Below, in pieces: positions 1-9,830 of a stretch of DNA of 64,000 nucleotides. Location: positions 65,572,370 through 65,636,369 of the forward strand of contig CM055096.1 in assembly GCA_029204225.1 (NCBI GenBank), written 5' to 3'. Under the pieces are notes generated by a model, which was given only the letters and a program-made list of their open reading frames with translations, ran no database searches and had not been told where the DNA came from. Position 1 is the stretch's first letter. Every line of letters starts with the position of its first letter. This DNA is from Diphasiastrum complanatum. Lineage: Eukaryota; Streptophyta; Lycopodiopsida; Lycopodiales; Lycopodiaceae. The translations under genes were made by a program, and so were the position numbers.

Positions 1-1010
1 GGGGGTTAAACGGGCAAAATGCTATATCGTGCGATGTTGCATTGCACAGATGACAAAATCTATGTGTCAATCTCAGATTTTGCTTTAGGACTGGACACTC
101 GTTCGCTGTATGGTTCTACGTGCACACTGAACACCATACATTCTCCCGTCTAGGATACTACAGCTGGTTTGGTTTTGGTTGATGTGGCGTTACTGCTATA
201 GCTCCTTGTAAGGCTTTCAGTTTATGGTCAAACTACGCCGTAAGTTGCTCCATCTATTGTTTGTGTAATTTTGTCATTTGCTCCAACAACAATTCTATGG
301 ATAGAGCATACGCGTTTGATGATGATGATGCTAACAAGGGAGTAGAAGTGTGGGTGGATGGATATTCGTCATCAGATCCCTCATCCTCTTCCCTGATGGC
401 ATCTTCCATAGCTTCTTGTAGAGTAGCGTACTGCCCCCGTCGTTTCAGTTCTCTTCTCATGCTTCGTGGTAGTCCGGCTAGGAACCACATGATCACCGCA
501 TGATCGGGAGTTAGGGCTGCACTGCACTCGAATTGTAGGTGTTTGACCCATTCAATATAGTCCCTGACCCTTTCTCGTTTCCCCATCTTAACTTTGCTCA
601 GCAAGAGAAACGGTCGTCCAAAAACTTTTTTGGTTTAAAGTGCGTAATGAGAGCCGTTTTAACCACCTCCCAGATAGATTTTTCTTCCTCTGACAAGTTG
701 AAAAACCAATCCTAAGCCACTGCCAATAGGGACATAGTAAACAACATCAGCTTTTCCGCAGGTGTTCGTTTACCGTAGATTTCACAAGCTTGCTCGTAGA
801 TCTGGAGGAATCGGATGGGATGTGATGATCCGTCATATTTTGGTATTTTCATCCGTGGTGCTCTTCGGACTGCTTGCAAGGGAGCGACAGGTACGGGTTG
901 GCCCATTGGATCCATTGGTACTGGTTCCGATTCTGTCTCTTGTTGCACAGCTACTAATCTGGGAAGGTGTGGTGCTTGATTTGCTATCTTTCATGCTATT
1001 GCTGGATCTG
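1..1010 (-). pseudogene. Ty3/gypsy gag fragment, copy 1
   Basis: Nucleocapsid/capsid precursor of a gypsy retrotransposon, which would package element RNA in cytoplasmic particles. The minus strand reads a retrotransposon gag domain: IPKYDGSS-PIRFLQIYEQ, then AGLPRSMRRELKRRGQY and an acidic EDAIREEDEGSDDEYPS stretch. Toward position 1 it enters a zinc-knuckle region (CSVC...NHTANEC, CHLCNATLHDIAFC). The frame is broken near 610-715. The left end is cut by the window edge, so protease and pol are not visible. A second copy lies at 37600-38640 and is nearly identical base for base. The PBS and 5' LTR of the same element lie to the right (1941-2784), giving the order LTR-PBS-leader-gag on the minus strand. 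Confidence 0.85.
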
Positions 1011-1940
1011 GGTTAGATTTCACTATAGAATTGTTTGCAAGAGTTAACTCTCGCAAGAAGTGAAAATTTTACTGTCTGCGAGGGTTCAAAACCACTATTT
1101 TGGCTTAATCTTCACCAAATCTTTGTACTAACTCTCGCAGGCTTCCTCACTGATGGAAATTAATATTCTAAATTGATTGATAGGGTCTACGAGATTCTTA
1201 CTGGAATGATTTGCAGGATCTTCACTCTTTTAGTGATTTTTTAGCACTTAAACCCAATTTCCTGATCACTGAAATCAAACTAGCTCTCGCAAGCTCTTCT
1301 GTGTCCTGGTCTCACTAAGATGGAATTTCAGAATCCTCTGCGAGAGTTCTTGCTCACTGCAACTAAAAATTTTGTTGTCTGCGAGGGTTCACTGGTACTT
1401 TCTCACCTTTTTTTCACTGGGAATTCTCGCACAGGCATCGCAAGCTTCTCTGTCTCCTGGTCCCAATGAGATGGAACTTTCGAGGGCTCTGCGAGTTCTT
1501 ATAAAGATTTGATTTTTTTTTTAATTTTTTCAAGGGTTTTTTGAATTTTTTATGATTTTTCTCTGATTTTTGCAATCTGCTTGGAACTAACTCTCGCAGG
1601 CTTCTATGCAGGTCTGGGACAATACCCTAGAGCTGCTGCCAGTCATGCAAAGGGTAATTCTCACTGATTTTAGAGATATAAAAATTTGATGAGATTTTAG
1701 GCTCTTTTTCCCTCCAAAGTACAGATTGGTGTGTTTTTTGGGTTTTTTTGCTGGTTGGTTTGGGTTTCAAGCCCTTAGAGGCTGTTCAGGGCCTCCTCTA
1801 CCCTCTCACACCTCTTCCGCTAGCTGTAAACAGTCCAAACACAAAAAAATACAAAAAACTAATTCTAAACACCCAAAAATCTACCTAAAACTACTCTAAA
1901 TAGCAAGAAAATAGCTAAAATGCAACTAAACTAGTTAGTG
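1011..1940 (-). repeat. Gypsy 5' leader with alternating CTCTCGCA / TGCGAGAG motifs
   Basis: Untranslated leader between PBS and gag. It carries many copies of CTCTCGCA and its reverse complement TGCGAGAG (for example near 1040, 1130, 1275, 1340, 1378, 1490 and 1595), inside degenerate repeat units that also hold GTCCTGGTCTCA and GATGGAACTTCAG. No credible coding frame is seen. The same leader lies at 38641-39444 and 48841-49308 in the second copy. Confidence 0.75.
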
Positions 1941-1962
1941 CCTATCCCTGGCAATGGCGCCA
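1941..1962 (-). other. Primer-binding site, tRNA-Asp type
   Basis: The minus strand reads TGGCGCCATTGCCAGGGATA one base after the LTR end. It is close to TGGCGCCGTTGCCGGGG, the complement of the plant tRNA-Asp 3' end used by Tat/Athila-like gypsy elements. This fixes the LTR boundary and the minus orientation. Confidence 0.85.
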
Positions 1963-1963
1963 C

Positions 1964-2784
1964 TGTAGGGTTGAAGATCTTGCGTAGCATAGCCCTCCCG
2001 CCTATCAACAAGTGTTAGATCACTAGATAGGTACCTAACTATGCATAGATGCTATTTTTAGTTAGTTTCCTACTTTCTCCCTTAACTCTATTCACCATAA
2101 CACTACTCTCCCTTAATTCTACTCCTCTACACTAGCATTCTTCATGGTTTTGGGTGAAGGAAAGGGGTCAAAAAGAAGAGGAAGAGAGAAGAGAAGAGAG
2201 AAAGAGAGAGAGATGAGATGGAGGTTAGCTCAAATGCTCAATGTCATTGCTTATGGAGAAACCCTAACTAATCACAAACAAAAAGCATGGAAGAAATGAA
2301 AATAACAAGCAATCCCAACAATAGCATAAGCAAGAGTGATTAGCAAATGAGAATGCTTGAGCTCTCAAAATGATAGAGTTTCCTCCTCTCTATCAAGCAT
2401 GAAAATAGTGTACAAATGGTGTCTTTTTATAAAATGGGGAAGACCCTTATCCCTCAATCCTATTGGCTAATAATCACATTGATCATATCGATTCATCTTG
2501 GACCCAACTTGATCCAAGGGTCCATAAAAAGTACATTAAATTTCACAAGATTCATGTGAGTCCCCATTTGGACCCAACTCTAAAAAGTGATCTCTAAGTT
2601 CAAAAATGACTTTGGGCATCTAGTTTTATTTTAATTCCAAGGCCCAAGTCAATTTTATTTTATTTACACTTACGCTTGCGTGCTCATTGGGCCATGGGCT
2701 TACGCGCGCAGGATGCCATGCCCTCGCAACACATTTTATTGGACGATTTTATTTATTTACACTTTGTTGGAAATACCCCCAACA
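1964..2784 (-). repeat. Gypsy 5' LTR, copy 1
   Basis: On the minus strand this 821-bp LTR begins TGTTGGGGGTATTTCC and ends CTACA, directly before the PBS. It contains a long CT/GA-rich tract (2150-2215) and AT-rich promoter-like sequence. Homologous LTRs lie at 49332-50102 (same strand) and 10877-11652 (opposite strand). The first 20 bases form an inverted repeat around AATA (TGTTGGG / CCCAACA). The base after its outer end (2785) is already copia leader sequence, as in the copy at 50103. Confidence 0.85.
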
Positions 2785-3326
2785 GTTTGGATAAGCTTTT
2801 GTCCCTCTTTTCAGGTTGAAGGAAGGCGCCCAACAGAGATCTTGGAGGAGTAACTTGTGGCACCCAAAAATCAGAATCTCAAATCTAATTTTTATGCAAC
2901 CAGTTTCAGCAAGTTTTGCTTCGAGGAGGGCACCCAAAAATCTACTACTGATTTCTGGTTGTAGTGTCTCATTATCTTGTTGTTTTTGTTTTCAATTTTG
3001 CATTTGTGTAGGAGGGTGCCCAAAATTCAGCAAACCCTATTCAGGGTTAGGTCAACTTGTGGTTGAAAATTTGCAGATTCTCAACAAGCAATAGGGCATT
3101 TTCAACAGCCCTACTAGAGTGTGTGTTGATCATACTATTTGGCTTCCTAATTGGGTTTTGGCGTAGGCTTCAATCGAAGCTAAACTAATTTTCAAGAAGT
3201 TCGGTTTTTTTTTGTGCAGAAAGACAGCCATCTTTCCATTATCTTTTGGGCTCTTTGGTTGTAGATTGAAAGACATCTTTGCTCCTACTTTTAGCTCTTT
3301 GTTTGCTGAAATTTTTTTGAGTAGAT
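2785..3326 (+). repeat. Copia leader and 5' gag sequence adjoining the gypsy LTR
   Basis: Non-coding sequence nearly identical to 50103-50650, including TTTTCAGGTTGAAGGAAGG and a run of ATTTTTTTGAGTAGATTTGG. It precedes a copia gag frame. No LTR or PBS of this copia is visible; its 5' end would lie on the far side of the gypsy insertion, outside the window. Confidence 0.6.
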
Positions 3327-4529
3327 TTGGTTGTGGAAAGGCTCTCTATCTCTCTTAGGGGACAACAACTCTCCTTTGATGAACTTGTCGGGCTACTTCT
3401 TCAAGAGGAGCAAACAAGGCAAACTTTTGCGGGTGACACTCAACAAGATGAAGCTTTCTTCACGAAAGACAAGGGCAAAGGCAAGTCAAAAGGAAAGGGG
3501 AAGCCTCGGATGAGCAAAAGCCCGTTGGAGGTGAAAATGTCAACACTCAAAAGAAGAAAGGGAAATGCCACTATTGCAAAAGGTATGGGCACTTCATCAA
3601 GGATTGTAAGAAGAAGCTTGCGAAAGAGGAGAATAAAGGAATTGATACTTGTGATTCACTTGCTACTTTGGAGCAAGAGCTTGAAGCTAGTGGTGATCTC
3701 TTCAACCAAGACCATGCTTTTGTGTCTAATATTGCTTCTACTAGTACTTCTACATCTATGAGAAATTCAGATTTTGTCTTGCAAGTTGCTGATTTTCAGC
3801 CCATTGAATGGGTGATTGATAGTGGTGCTACTCATCATATGACTTCTCGCAAAGAAGCATTCACTAAATTAGTGAAAGTGCAAAATGGAAGTAAGGTACA
3901 ATGTGCAGGTGATACATCTTATTCTATTCATGGAATTGGAATTGTAGCCATCATTCTGCCTAATTTTGAAGAAAAGTAGATTAAGAATGTGCTAAATGTT
4001 CCAGGAATCAAGAAGAATTTTCTTTCAATTTCAACTATGTTGAAGCAATGACTAGTTGTTGAGTTCAAAGAAGATAAGTGTCTTGGCAAGGATCCTAAAA
4101 GTTCACTCTTGATTATTGTTTCGGGAACAATGCATGTTGGCTTATTTATTATGGATACATATGAGGGACGAATTCCCTCTACATGTCTTGTTGCTTCTAC
4201 AACACAATAATTGGAGTTGGCTGAATTGTGGCACGCAAGATTTGGGAATCTCAACTTTGCAAGTTTGAAGAAGCTGAAGACATTTAATATGATAGAAGAT
4301 ATTCCTACTATTGAGCAGCCGAAAGGGCATGTATGCAAGGGGTGCATACTTGGAAAGTTTCAAAGAAAACCTTTTCCAATTGATGGAACTATAAGGTTTC
4401 TTGACAAATTTGATTTGGTTCATAGTGATTTTTGTGGTCCAATGAGGACCAAATCCATTTAGAAAGTGCATCTTGTGACTTTTATTGATAACTTTTCCCA
4501 TTTTACATGGATCTATCCTATGAAGTAAA
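3327..4529 (+). pseudogene. Ty1/copia gag-protease-integrase fragment, copy 1
   Basis: The frame reads GQQLSFDELVGLLLQEEQTR (end of gag), then a basic stretch and a zinc knuckle (CHYCKRYGHFIKDC). Next are the protease motif WVIDSGATHHM, the integrase zinc-binding region (WHARFGNLN ... CKGCILGK) and the first catalytic aspartate in LVHSDFCGP. It stops at 4529 in the middle of integrase. Frameshifts lie near 3500-3670 and a TAG at 3977 follows NFEEK; the same TAG is in copy 2 (51876). Relative to copy 2, about 600 bp of gag between GGCTCTCT and ATCTCTCTTAGGGG is missing at 3345. Confidence 0.85.
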
Positions 4530-4614
4530 ATTTGCATGTAAATATGCAGGTTGCGCAACAACGTTAGTAAATATGCGGCATGAATGGAGGCAGATTAAAA
4601 TGGAATTTAAGGAG

Positions 4615-5263
4615 GGTAGAAGTAATAAATTCAACATCAACAGTGGTGCTGAGGACAATGTTGGCGCCAGTGGCGCCAGAAGTAACGCTTGTAAAGGTAG
4701 CTTTACAACATCTATCCAATTCCTTTAGGATCATGTTTTAGCATTGCATCTGGCTATGCTGGTCTGAAGATTTTGTCATGTTCTAGGATGGTCACTTTAT
4801 TGTTCAATCCAAGTGCTTTGATAATAACCATAAATTTTGCATTTGAATTGTTAACATCTCACATTAGAGAATTACTGTCACGACCAATTTCCAATTTAAG
4901 GACTAATGTGCCTCGATTGATCATTTCTGGAAATAACAAATGATTTTCTAGATGGACATTCATTTCCAAAAACATCGAGTGAATGAGATGCTTGCAGAGA
5001 GTGATGATATCTCTTTTACTCAAAGTCTCTACGAAAAACCTTTCGTAGATTACATCATCATGTTTACAAATATTGATAACTCCAATATTTTGAACCACAA
5101 ACTGGAAACTTTGATGTAGTCGATCTTTGATTATTTGTCCCATCTCATATCTAGGATAATTTCCAGCTTGTATATTACTAGTTTCATCACATTTTGTTGT
5201 GCACTCTATACAGAATGTGAAACATTCATATAGATTAGTTTTATTCTTGTCTATTAATTCCAT
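4615..5263 (-). pseudogene. Unrecognised protein-coding remnant
   Basis: I do not recognise this protein. An open stretch of 134 codons starts at 5263 (MELIDKNKTNLYECF) and ends at a TGA near 4859. The same frame then continues with normal-looking composition (KFMVIIKALGLNNKVTILEH, then KELDRCCKATFTSVTSGATG) with only one more stop before about 4620. Read through, it would be roughly 210 residues without membrane segments or cysteine-knuckle motifs. It sits where RT would be expected in the neighbouring minus-strand copia, but no RT motif (YVDD, ALYGLKQ) is present. It may be a captured or unrelated gene fragment. Confidence 0.4.
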
Positions 5264-6069
5264 TTCACAGAAGTATTAGACAAGGCTTGTGGTTGAACGT
5301 GATGCAACGGTTCTTGTGACCTCAAGGGAGATGAGGTCCTTGAGTGATTTGCCTCATTGACAACTTCATTGCCTGAATTGGCCTTTGTATTGCTCAATTG
5401 AAAATAAATATCGAAAACAAAAATAGAATTATTTTGCCTCACTTGAGTTTCTATTTGATCTTGATAATTCACTGTAAAATCCTGATCCAATGCTTTTCGA
5501 CCATACCTTTCTGGTAGCTTTCATTGTTTGTCAGATCTTCTCACAGGTGGTTTCGAGTTCAATTCTGCGGGTTTTGAGTTCGATTCTGATTCGAGATTTT
5601 CTACTGGAATTCAAAATGGCGATTCGAGTCTGTCATGCACTCGATCTTGACCTCCCTCTGAATTTGGTAACTCTCTTTCATTTTCTGCTTGTTTTTCTTC
5701 TGTCGTCGTTGGTAGCCCATAATAGTTTTTGAGAATTTCATAGCCGACTAGATCACTATCTGCTATGTATTTTGTCTCATCAAATTTAACATCTCGAACA
5801 ACTTTTATCATGCCAGTTTCGGGTACATAGACACGATAATATGACGAATGTAACTCGAATCCTACTAGAAAACCTTGTTTTGTTTTTGCATCGAGTTTTT
5901 TTCTCAGCTTATCTATTATGTGCATATACACTGCGAATCGGAATGTCCGAACATGTGCTAGATTTGGCTTTGACTTCCACCATATCTCATGAGAAGTTTT
6001 ATTCGGTATTCGAGATTTCAGAATACGATTCTGAAGATAATTTGATGTAGCCACTGCTTCTGCCCACAA
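5264..6069 (-). pseudogene. Copia integrase C-terminal region and linker
   Basis: Reads WAEAVATSNYLQNR, then GFLVGFELHSSYYRVYVPET and VVRDVKFDETKY, the usual integrase core end and GKGY-type C-terminal region of copia polyproteins. An acidic and polar linker toward 5264 follows. A frame break lies near 5500-5610. The RT and RNase H that should follow are absent, and unrelated sequence begins near 5263. Confidence 0.75.
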
Positions 6070-6136
6070 CTATTTTGGTGCCTTCGCATGAGCCATCATA
6101 CACCTTGTAACTTCCATTAGTGTACGATTTCTTTGT

Positions 6137-6535
6137 TTAGCTATTCCATTGCGGCTGAGGTGTGTATGATGCAGTCTTCGTATGCATAATACCTCGATTA
6201 GTACAGTCTGCCTTGAATTCGTAGGAAATGTACTCACCTCCACGATCTGTGCGAATTTGCTTCAGCTTATTTCGTATCTGCTTCTCATCCCAATTCATAT
6301 ACTCAACAAATTTCTTCAAAGCTTCAGATTTAATACAAATAAAATATACCACAACAAACTTGCTGAAGCCATCAATAAACATAATGAAGTACTTTGCATC
6401 ATCCACCGATAATACTCCGAATGGTCCACAAATATATGAATGCACAATTTTAAGTATCTTAGTTGCTTTATAAATATCCTTACTGAAAGGTGTTCTAGTC
6501 ATCTTGCCTTTAAGACAGGATTCACAGGTAGTTCG
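6137..6535 (-). pseudogene. Copia integrase core
   Basis: Integrase core of the decayed minus-strand copia. The segment ILKIVHSYICGPFG has tyrosine where the first catalytic aspartate of the DDE triad is normally found (HSDICGP). The second aspartate is intact in IRTDRGGEYIS. The region around the catalytic glutamate is frameshifted after YTPQPQWN. The enzyme would be inactive. It lies between the protease (6543-7514) and the integrase C-terminal part (5264-6069). Confidence 0.8.
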
Positions 6536-6542
6536 AATATCT

Positions 6543-7514
6543 TTACTTTTGATTTTGACTCCTTGAATTCCCTAACTTTTGTTGGCTTGGTACAAGGCTT
6601 CCATGTTCATGTGACATAGCCTCTTGTGCCACAGTACATCTGTTGATTCCTAAGTTTGATTGACTTGTTTGAATGTTCAGGTGATATAAATTTCCTTCTC
6701 TGTTGTCTTTAGCAACCAGATTATCAGAATCTTCCTTGAACAGTTTACAAGAGTTCTTCGTGAAAGTTACTGACATGTCTGTATCGACTATCTTAGCTAC
6801 AAATAAAAGATCTTTATCAAGAGTAGGGACATAGAGAACTTTCTCTAATTTCATGTCTCCCTGATTTGTGTATAGCCATAGTACACCAGTTCCATCAACT
6901 ACGTGTTTAGAACCGTCTCCAAGTATAATGAACCTCGAATAGTTTGTCTTCTTGTACTCAAATAAAATTTGTTTCAAAAAAACAAAATGCGAGGTGGCTC
7001 CCAAATCAAGTACTACTTCTCGAATTTTTGAATCAGATGAACAACATAGATCAGCACTAACATAAGTTGTTGAGTTCCTTGTCAGCCTATCTTCTGCTGC
7101 TCTGGAGCATTTGTCTTTGACATAGTTTGAATCTAAAGGTTCGCTTCGATTTTGCTCCCTTTTGGGATTTTGATAGCAGTCTACTGCTACATGACCCCGT
7201 TTATGATAATGAATCCATTCAATCATTGGATTTAACCAACCCTTATCTTCTGTGTGACCTGATCTTTTGCATTTGTTGCAGATCTTCTTATCACAAGAAT
7301 ATTTATGTTGTTTTCTAGATTGTTGATCATTTGTCTTAGAATCATTCTTTTTAGACGACTCACTCTTAAACTTAGACTTCTTAGAAGACTTATACTTTTG
7401 AGTAAATAGAGCATTTTCAGAATCGCCATTATCGTCATAGTGTTCATGAGCTTCTATTTCCTCTTTAACTCCGTCTATTGCCTTTTGAAGTGTCATTGTT
7501 GCATCTTTCGCCAA
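6543..7514 (-). pseudogene. Copia gag C-terminus and protease
   Basis: A 323-codon frame. A lysine/serine-rich segment is followed by two imperfect CCHC knuckles: CNKCKRSGHTEDKG, with the last cysteine lost, and YHKRGHVAVDC, with the first cysteine lost. Around residue 170 comes the aspartic protease motif VVLDLGATSHF, where DSG has become DLG (TCG or TCA to TTG or TTA, a C-to-T change). Beyond it lies LYVPTLDKDLLFVAKI of the gag-pre-integrase region. The broken active site and knuckles mark a dead copy. Confidence 0.8.
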
Positions 7515-7970
7515 TAAGGTTCAAGTTGTGTGGAATGACCTGGATAGGGCTCGAAGAAAATCATTAAGCTATTTTTCCTTTGTAATTGTATTTTCTGCAC
7601 CAGAATTCTGTAAGGAAATAAATAGATCTTTAATCTTTCGCACGAATGTGTTCAAGTCTTTGTCATCCCACTATAGGTAATTTAATTGGTCTTCCAAGAA
7701 CATGATCTGATTACGAGATCGAGTCTCATTCTTGGTTTGCAATTCTTCCCATAAATCCTTTGCGTTCCAAATTGATGTACTATCTAGCATTATATTGTCA
7801 TGCACTGAAGACACAATAATTCTTATAGCTTTGTCATTTTTAACACTCCATTCTCGAAGTTCTTTTCCAGGAGTAGCTACTGGCTTCTCCTCAATTGGTT
7901 CTACCCATTGCCATAGACCTTTGCCCTTCAATAAGAGTGAAGTCTTTAATTTCCAATAGTCTGATACCAT
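7510..7970 (-). pseudogene. Copia gag N-terminal (UBN2-type) domain
   Basis: Reads MVSDYWKLKTSLLLKGKGLW ... WNAKDLWEELQTKNETRSR, the conserved copia gag pattern. A TAG-type break near 7671 separates it from the zinc-knuckle part. A related gag piece with KSRSQIMVLEDRL lies on the plus strand at 20235. Confidence 0.75.
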
Positions 7971-8006
7971 TATACTCTAACACCTGTATCAGATTTAATT
8001 TCGTAT

Positions 8007-8258
8007 GTTCTAATACCACTGTAGAAAAAATAGTAAATATTCTTCCATAGAGAACATGATGAAAGTTTGAATAACTCAAATTGATATCAATGTCTTCAAT
8101 TGGGACTATATCTTATCTATGTACTAATAGAACAGTTTATGCTTTGATTGAATTTGCATGCGGAAATAATAAAGATTATGTTCGTGAATCTTTCGAGCTT
8201 CAACAAGAAAGCCACGAGCTTCTACATGTAACTATTTCGCGAATCTTTTGAATACTAT
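8007..8258 (-). repeat. PBS and proximal part of a copia 5' LTR
   Basis: The minus strand reads TGGTATTAGAAC (8007-8018), an iMet-type PBS with changes. One base separates it from an LTR end CTACA at 8020. The LTR runs rightwards as AT-rich non-coding sequence. I could not find its outer end or a 3' partner. Confidence 0.5.
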
Positions 8259-8606
8259 TTACACCATGGGCTTGGAAGATTGGTCCATATGAGGATATTG
8301 GTAACAATGACGTTCTGATTGACGTGAATTCAGCTGCTCATTGTCACTGTCACTGCTATAAACACCACCACTTGGGTTATGTTGACTGATCCGGTAAACT
8401 TATTGATCATCATAATCATCATAATGTCTTTTATTATGTTCCAAATAGTCTCCATATGACACTATTTTGCATTGATTGGATTCGCCGCACTGATTGGATT
8501 CGTCATCGTTGTGCTCATAATATTGATCTTCAAAATCATAGTTAGATTGATCTTAGTATTCAGAGTCACGATCATCTATATACTCAAAATCGGAATCCAC
8601 ATCCAT
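8259..8606 (-). pseudogene. Acidic, Asp/Tyr/Glu-rich coding remnant
   Basis: A frame beginning ATG at 8606 (MDVDSDFEYIDDRDSEY) runs about 115 codons to TAA at 8259, with two internal TAA stops that single changes from sense codons would explain. The product is strongly acidic and polar (FEDQYYEHNDDESNQ, HYDDYDDQ) with no recognisable domain, suggesting a disordered segment. It does not resemble copia gag or pol. Function unknown. Confidence 0.35.
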
Positions 8607-9166
8607 CTTGAGAATTGAAGGACTTGTAGATTATGGTATGCTAAGCTGAAGTTTATGTGCAATGGACTTTAATGAAAAATTGAAGTGCTTCTCTCTCACT
8701 TGTAAAACAAATTTCCAGAATTCTAACTAGTCTGACCCATCTTCACTTATCTGATCATAACTTTCACAATATTGATCCAGATTACAAAAGCTTAGTATAT
8801 CCGAAAAGCTAACAACAAGCTCTATCAATCTACAAAATCAGATTAATAATTGAATGTGATTTGGGAGGTATATTAGCCACAAAACAGTTCTGAGAATTTT
8901 GAAGGAAGAAAACTAGCAAAACTAGAGCTAGGAATCAAGAATTGTCATAACTCTTTGGATACTAATCCAAATAACTTGCCATTTCAATCAGATCAAAACT
9001 ATTTCCTTGACGAGTTAAAATCGTCAGCATTCAATTCTGATGTTCCATTTTTGATAAGGACACAATAGAAAAAGTTATGATGTTGTCTTTTTATTTTTTA
9101 TATTGCTTTAACTCTATCAAATCTGTATTTTAGGACAAAGTCCATTATTACTTCAATGATTTTCTT
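8607..9166. other. No gene recognised
   Basis: AT-rich sequence without a convincing reading frame, LTR boundary or tandem repeat. It ends in TTTCTTTAG just before the conserved fragment at 9170, which looks like a splice acceptor but may be chance. Confidence 0.5.
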
Positions 9167-9169
9167 TAG

Positions 9170-9453
9170 CTGCAAACCCCTCTACCAAACTACTTGCCAA
9201 CCTTGGTGATGCGGAAGACATCAGAGAAATTGAATGCCTACTCAAAAGACCAAGTTTTTCTACTCTCCAAGATAAATTCTTTCAAAACCCTAATAAAAGG
9301 CCCGGTGCTTTCAACCTAAACAATCCGAGTTCGGTGGTGTCTGGACGAAATATGGGAAAAAGAAAGAGGTTTATAGGTTGCAAAGGTAAGGAGGGACAAC
9401 GCAGTGTTGCAAAAGAAAATTTACCTGTTAAAAAACTGAATTTTTACAAGGAT
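9170..9453 (+). pseudogene. Conserved host-like gene fragment with basic C-terminus (copy A)
   Basis: An open 94-codon frame ends at TAA 9453 (coordinates approximate). It reads AKLLANLGDAEDIREIE-like sequence (here STKLLANLGDAEDIREIECL), LLKRPSFSTLQDKF, PGAFNLNNPSSVVSG, and a basic tail GKRKRF ... LPVKKLNFYKD that resembles a nuclear localisation signal. There is no start codon. The same reading frame is present in inverted orientation at 58700-59030. Conservation of a reading frame between the copies, and its non-transposon character, suggest a piece of a host gene's last exon. I do not recognise the family. Confidence 0.5.
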
Positions 9454-9830
9454 TAACTGGCTCGTAGGATGACGAATTTCTGGACAGAAGAACACTTACT
9501 ACGAATGTTGTTGATTGACTACAACTCAACACGCACAAGGACAATGCAAAGGTCTTTTTACATTTACACTACTGCAATAGAATGTTTGAGACAATTCATG
9601 TGAGACACTTTTTTCGCATCTTGATGTTTTCTGCAATTTTGAAATTGAAAATCTGCTTTCATGTTCTTGTGCTTCTTTGAAATGTTTCGAAAAGTTCATT
9701 TCAGATAAATTTGATCATGTACTTACAAAAGACTGCAATATAATTAGAAGTATGTACCTCAAAATATCGTTAAAAAAAGGACTTAATCATATTACATGGA
9801 TTTACAATGTGGCTTATGAGCAATGCAATG
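9454..9830 (+). repeat. Duplicated non-coding sequence downstream of the 9.2-kb fragment
   Basis: Sequence after the stop codon is also closely conserved with the reverse complement of about 58340-58720 (for example TTCTGGACAGAAGAACACTT and ATTCATGTGAGACACTTTTT). The duplication therefore covers a genomic segment, not just an mRNA coding part. Confidence 0.6.

Noticed and set aside
2816-3094. 92-codon plus-strand frame in the copia leader, repeated at 50134-50412
   Set aside because: Present in both copies only because the segment is duplicated. No domain, and it lies in the untranslated leader before gag.
4664-4681. GGCGCCAGTGGCGCCAG, resembling a tRNA-Asp primer-binding site
   Set aside because: No LTR end beside it and the sequence after the core does not match the tRNA. 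It falls inside an apparent coding remnant.
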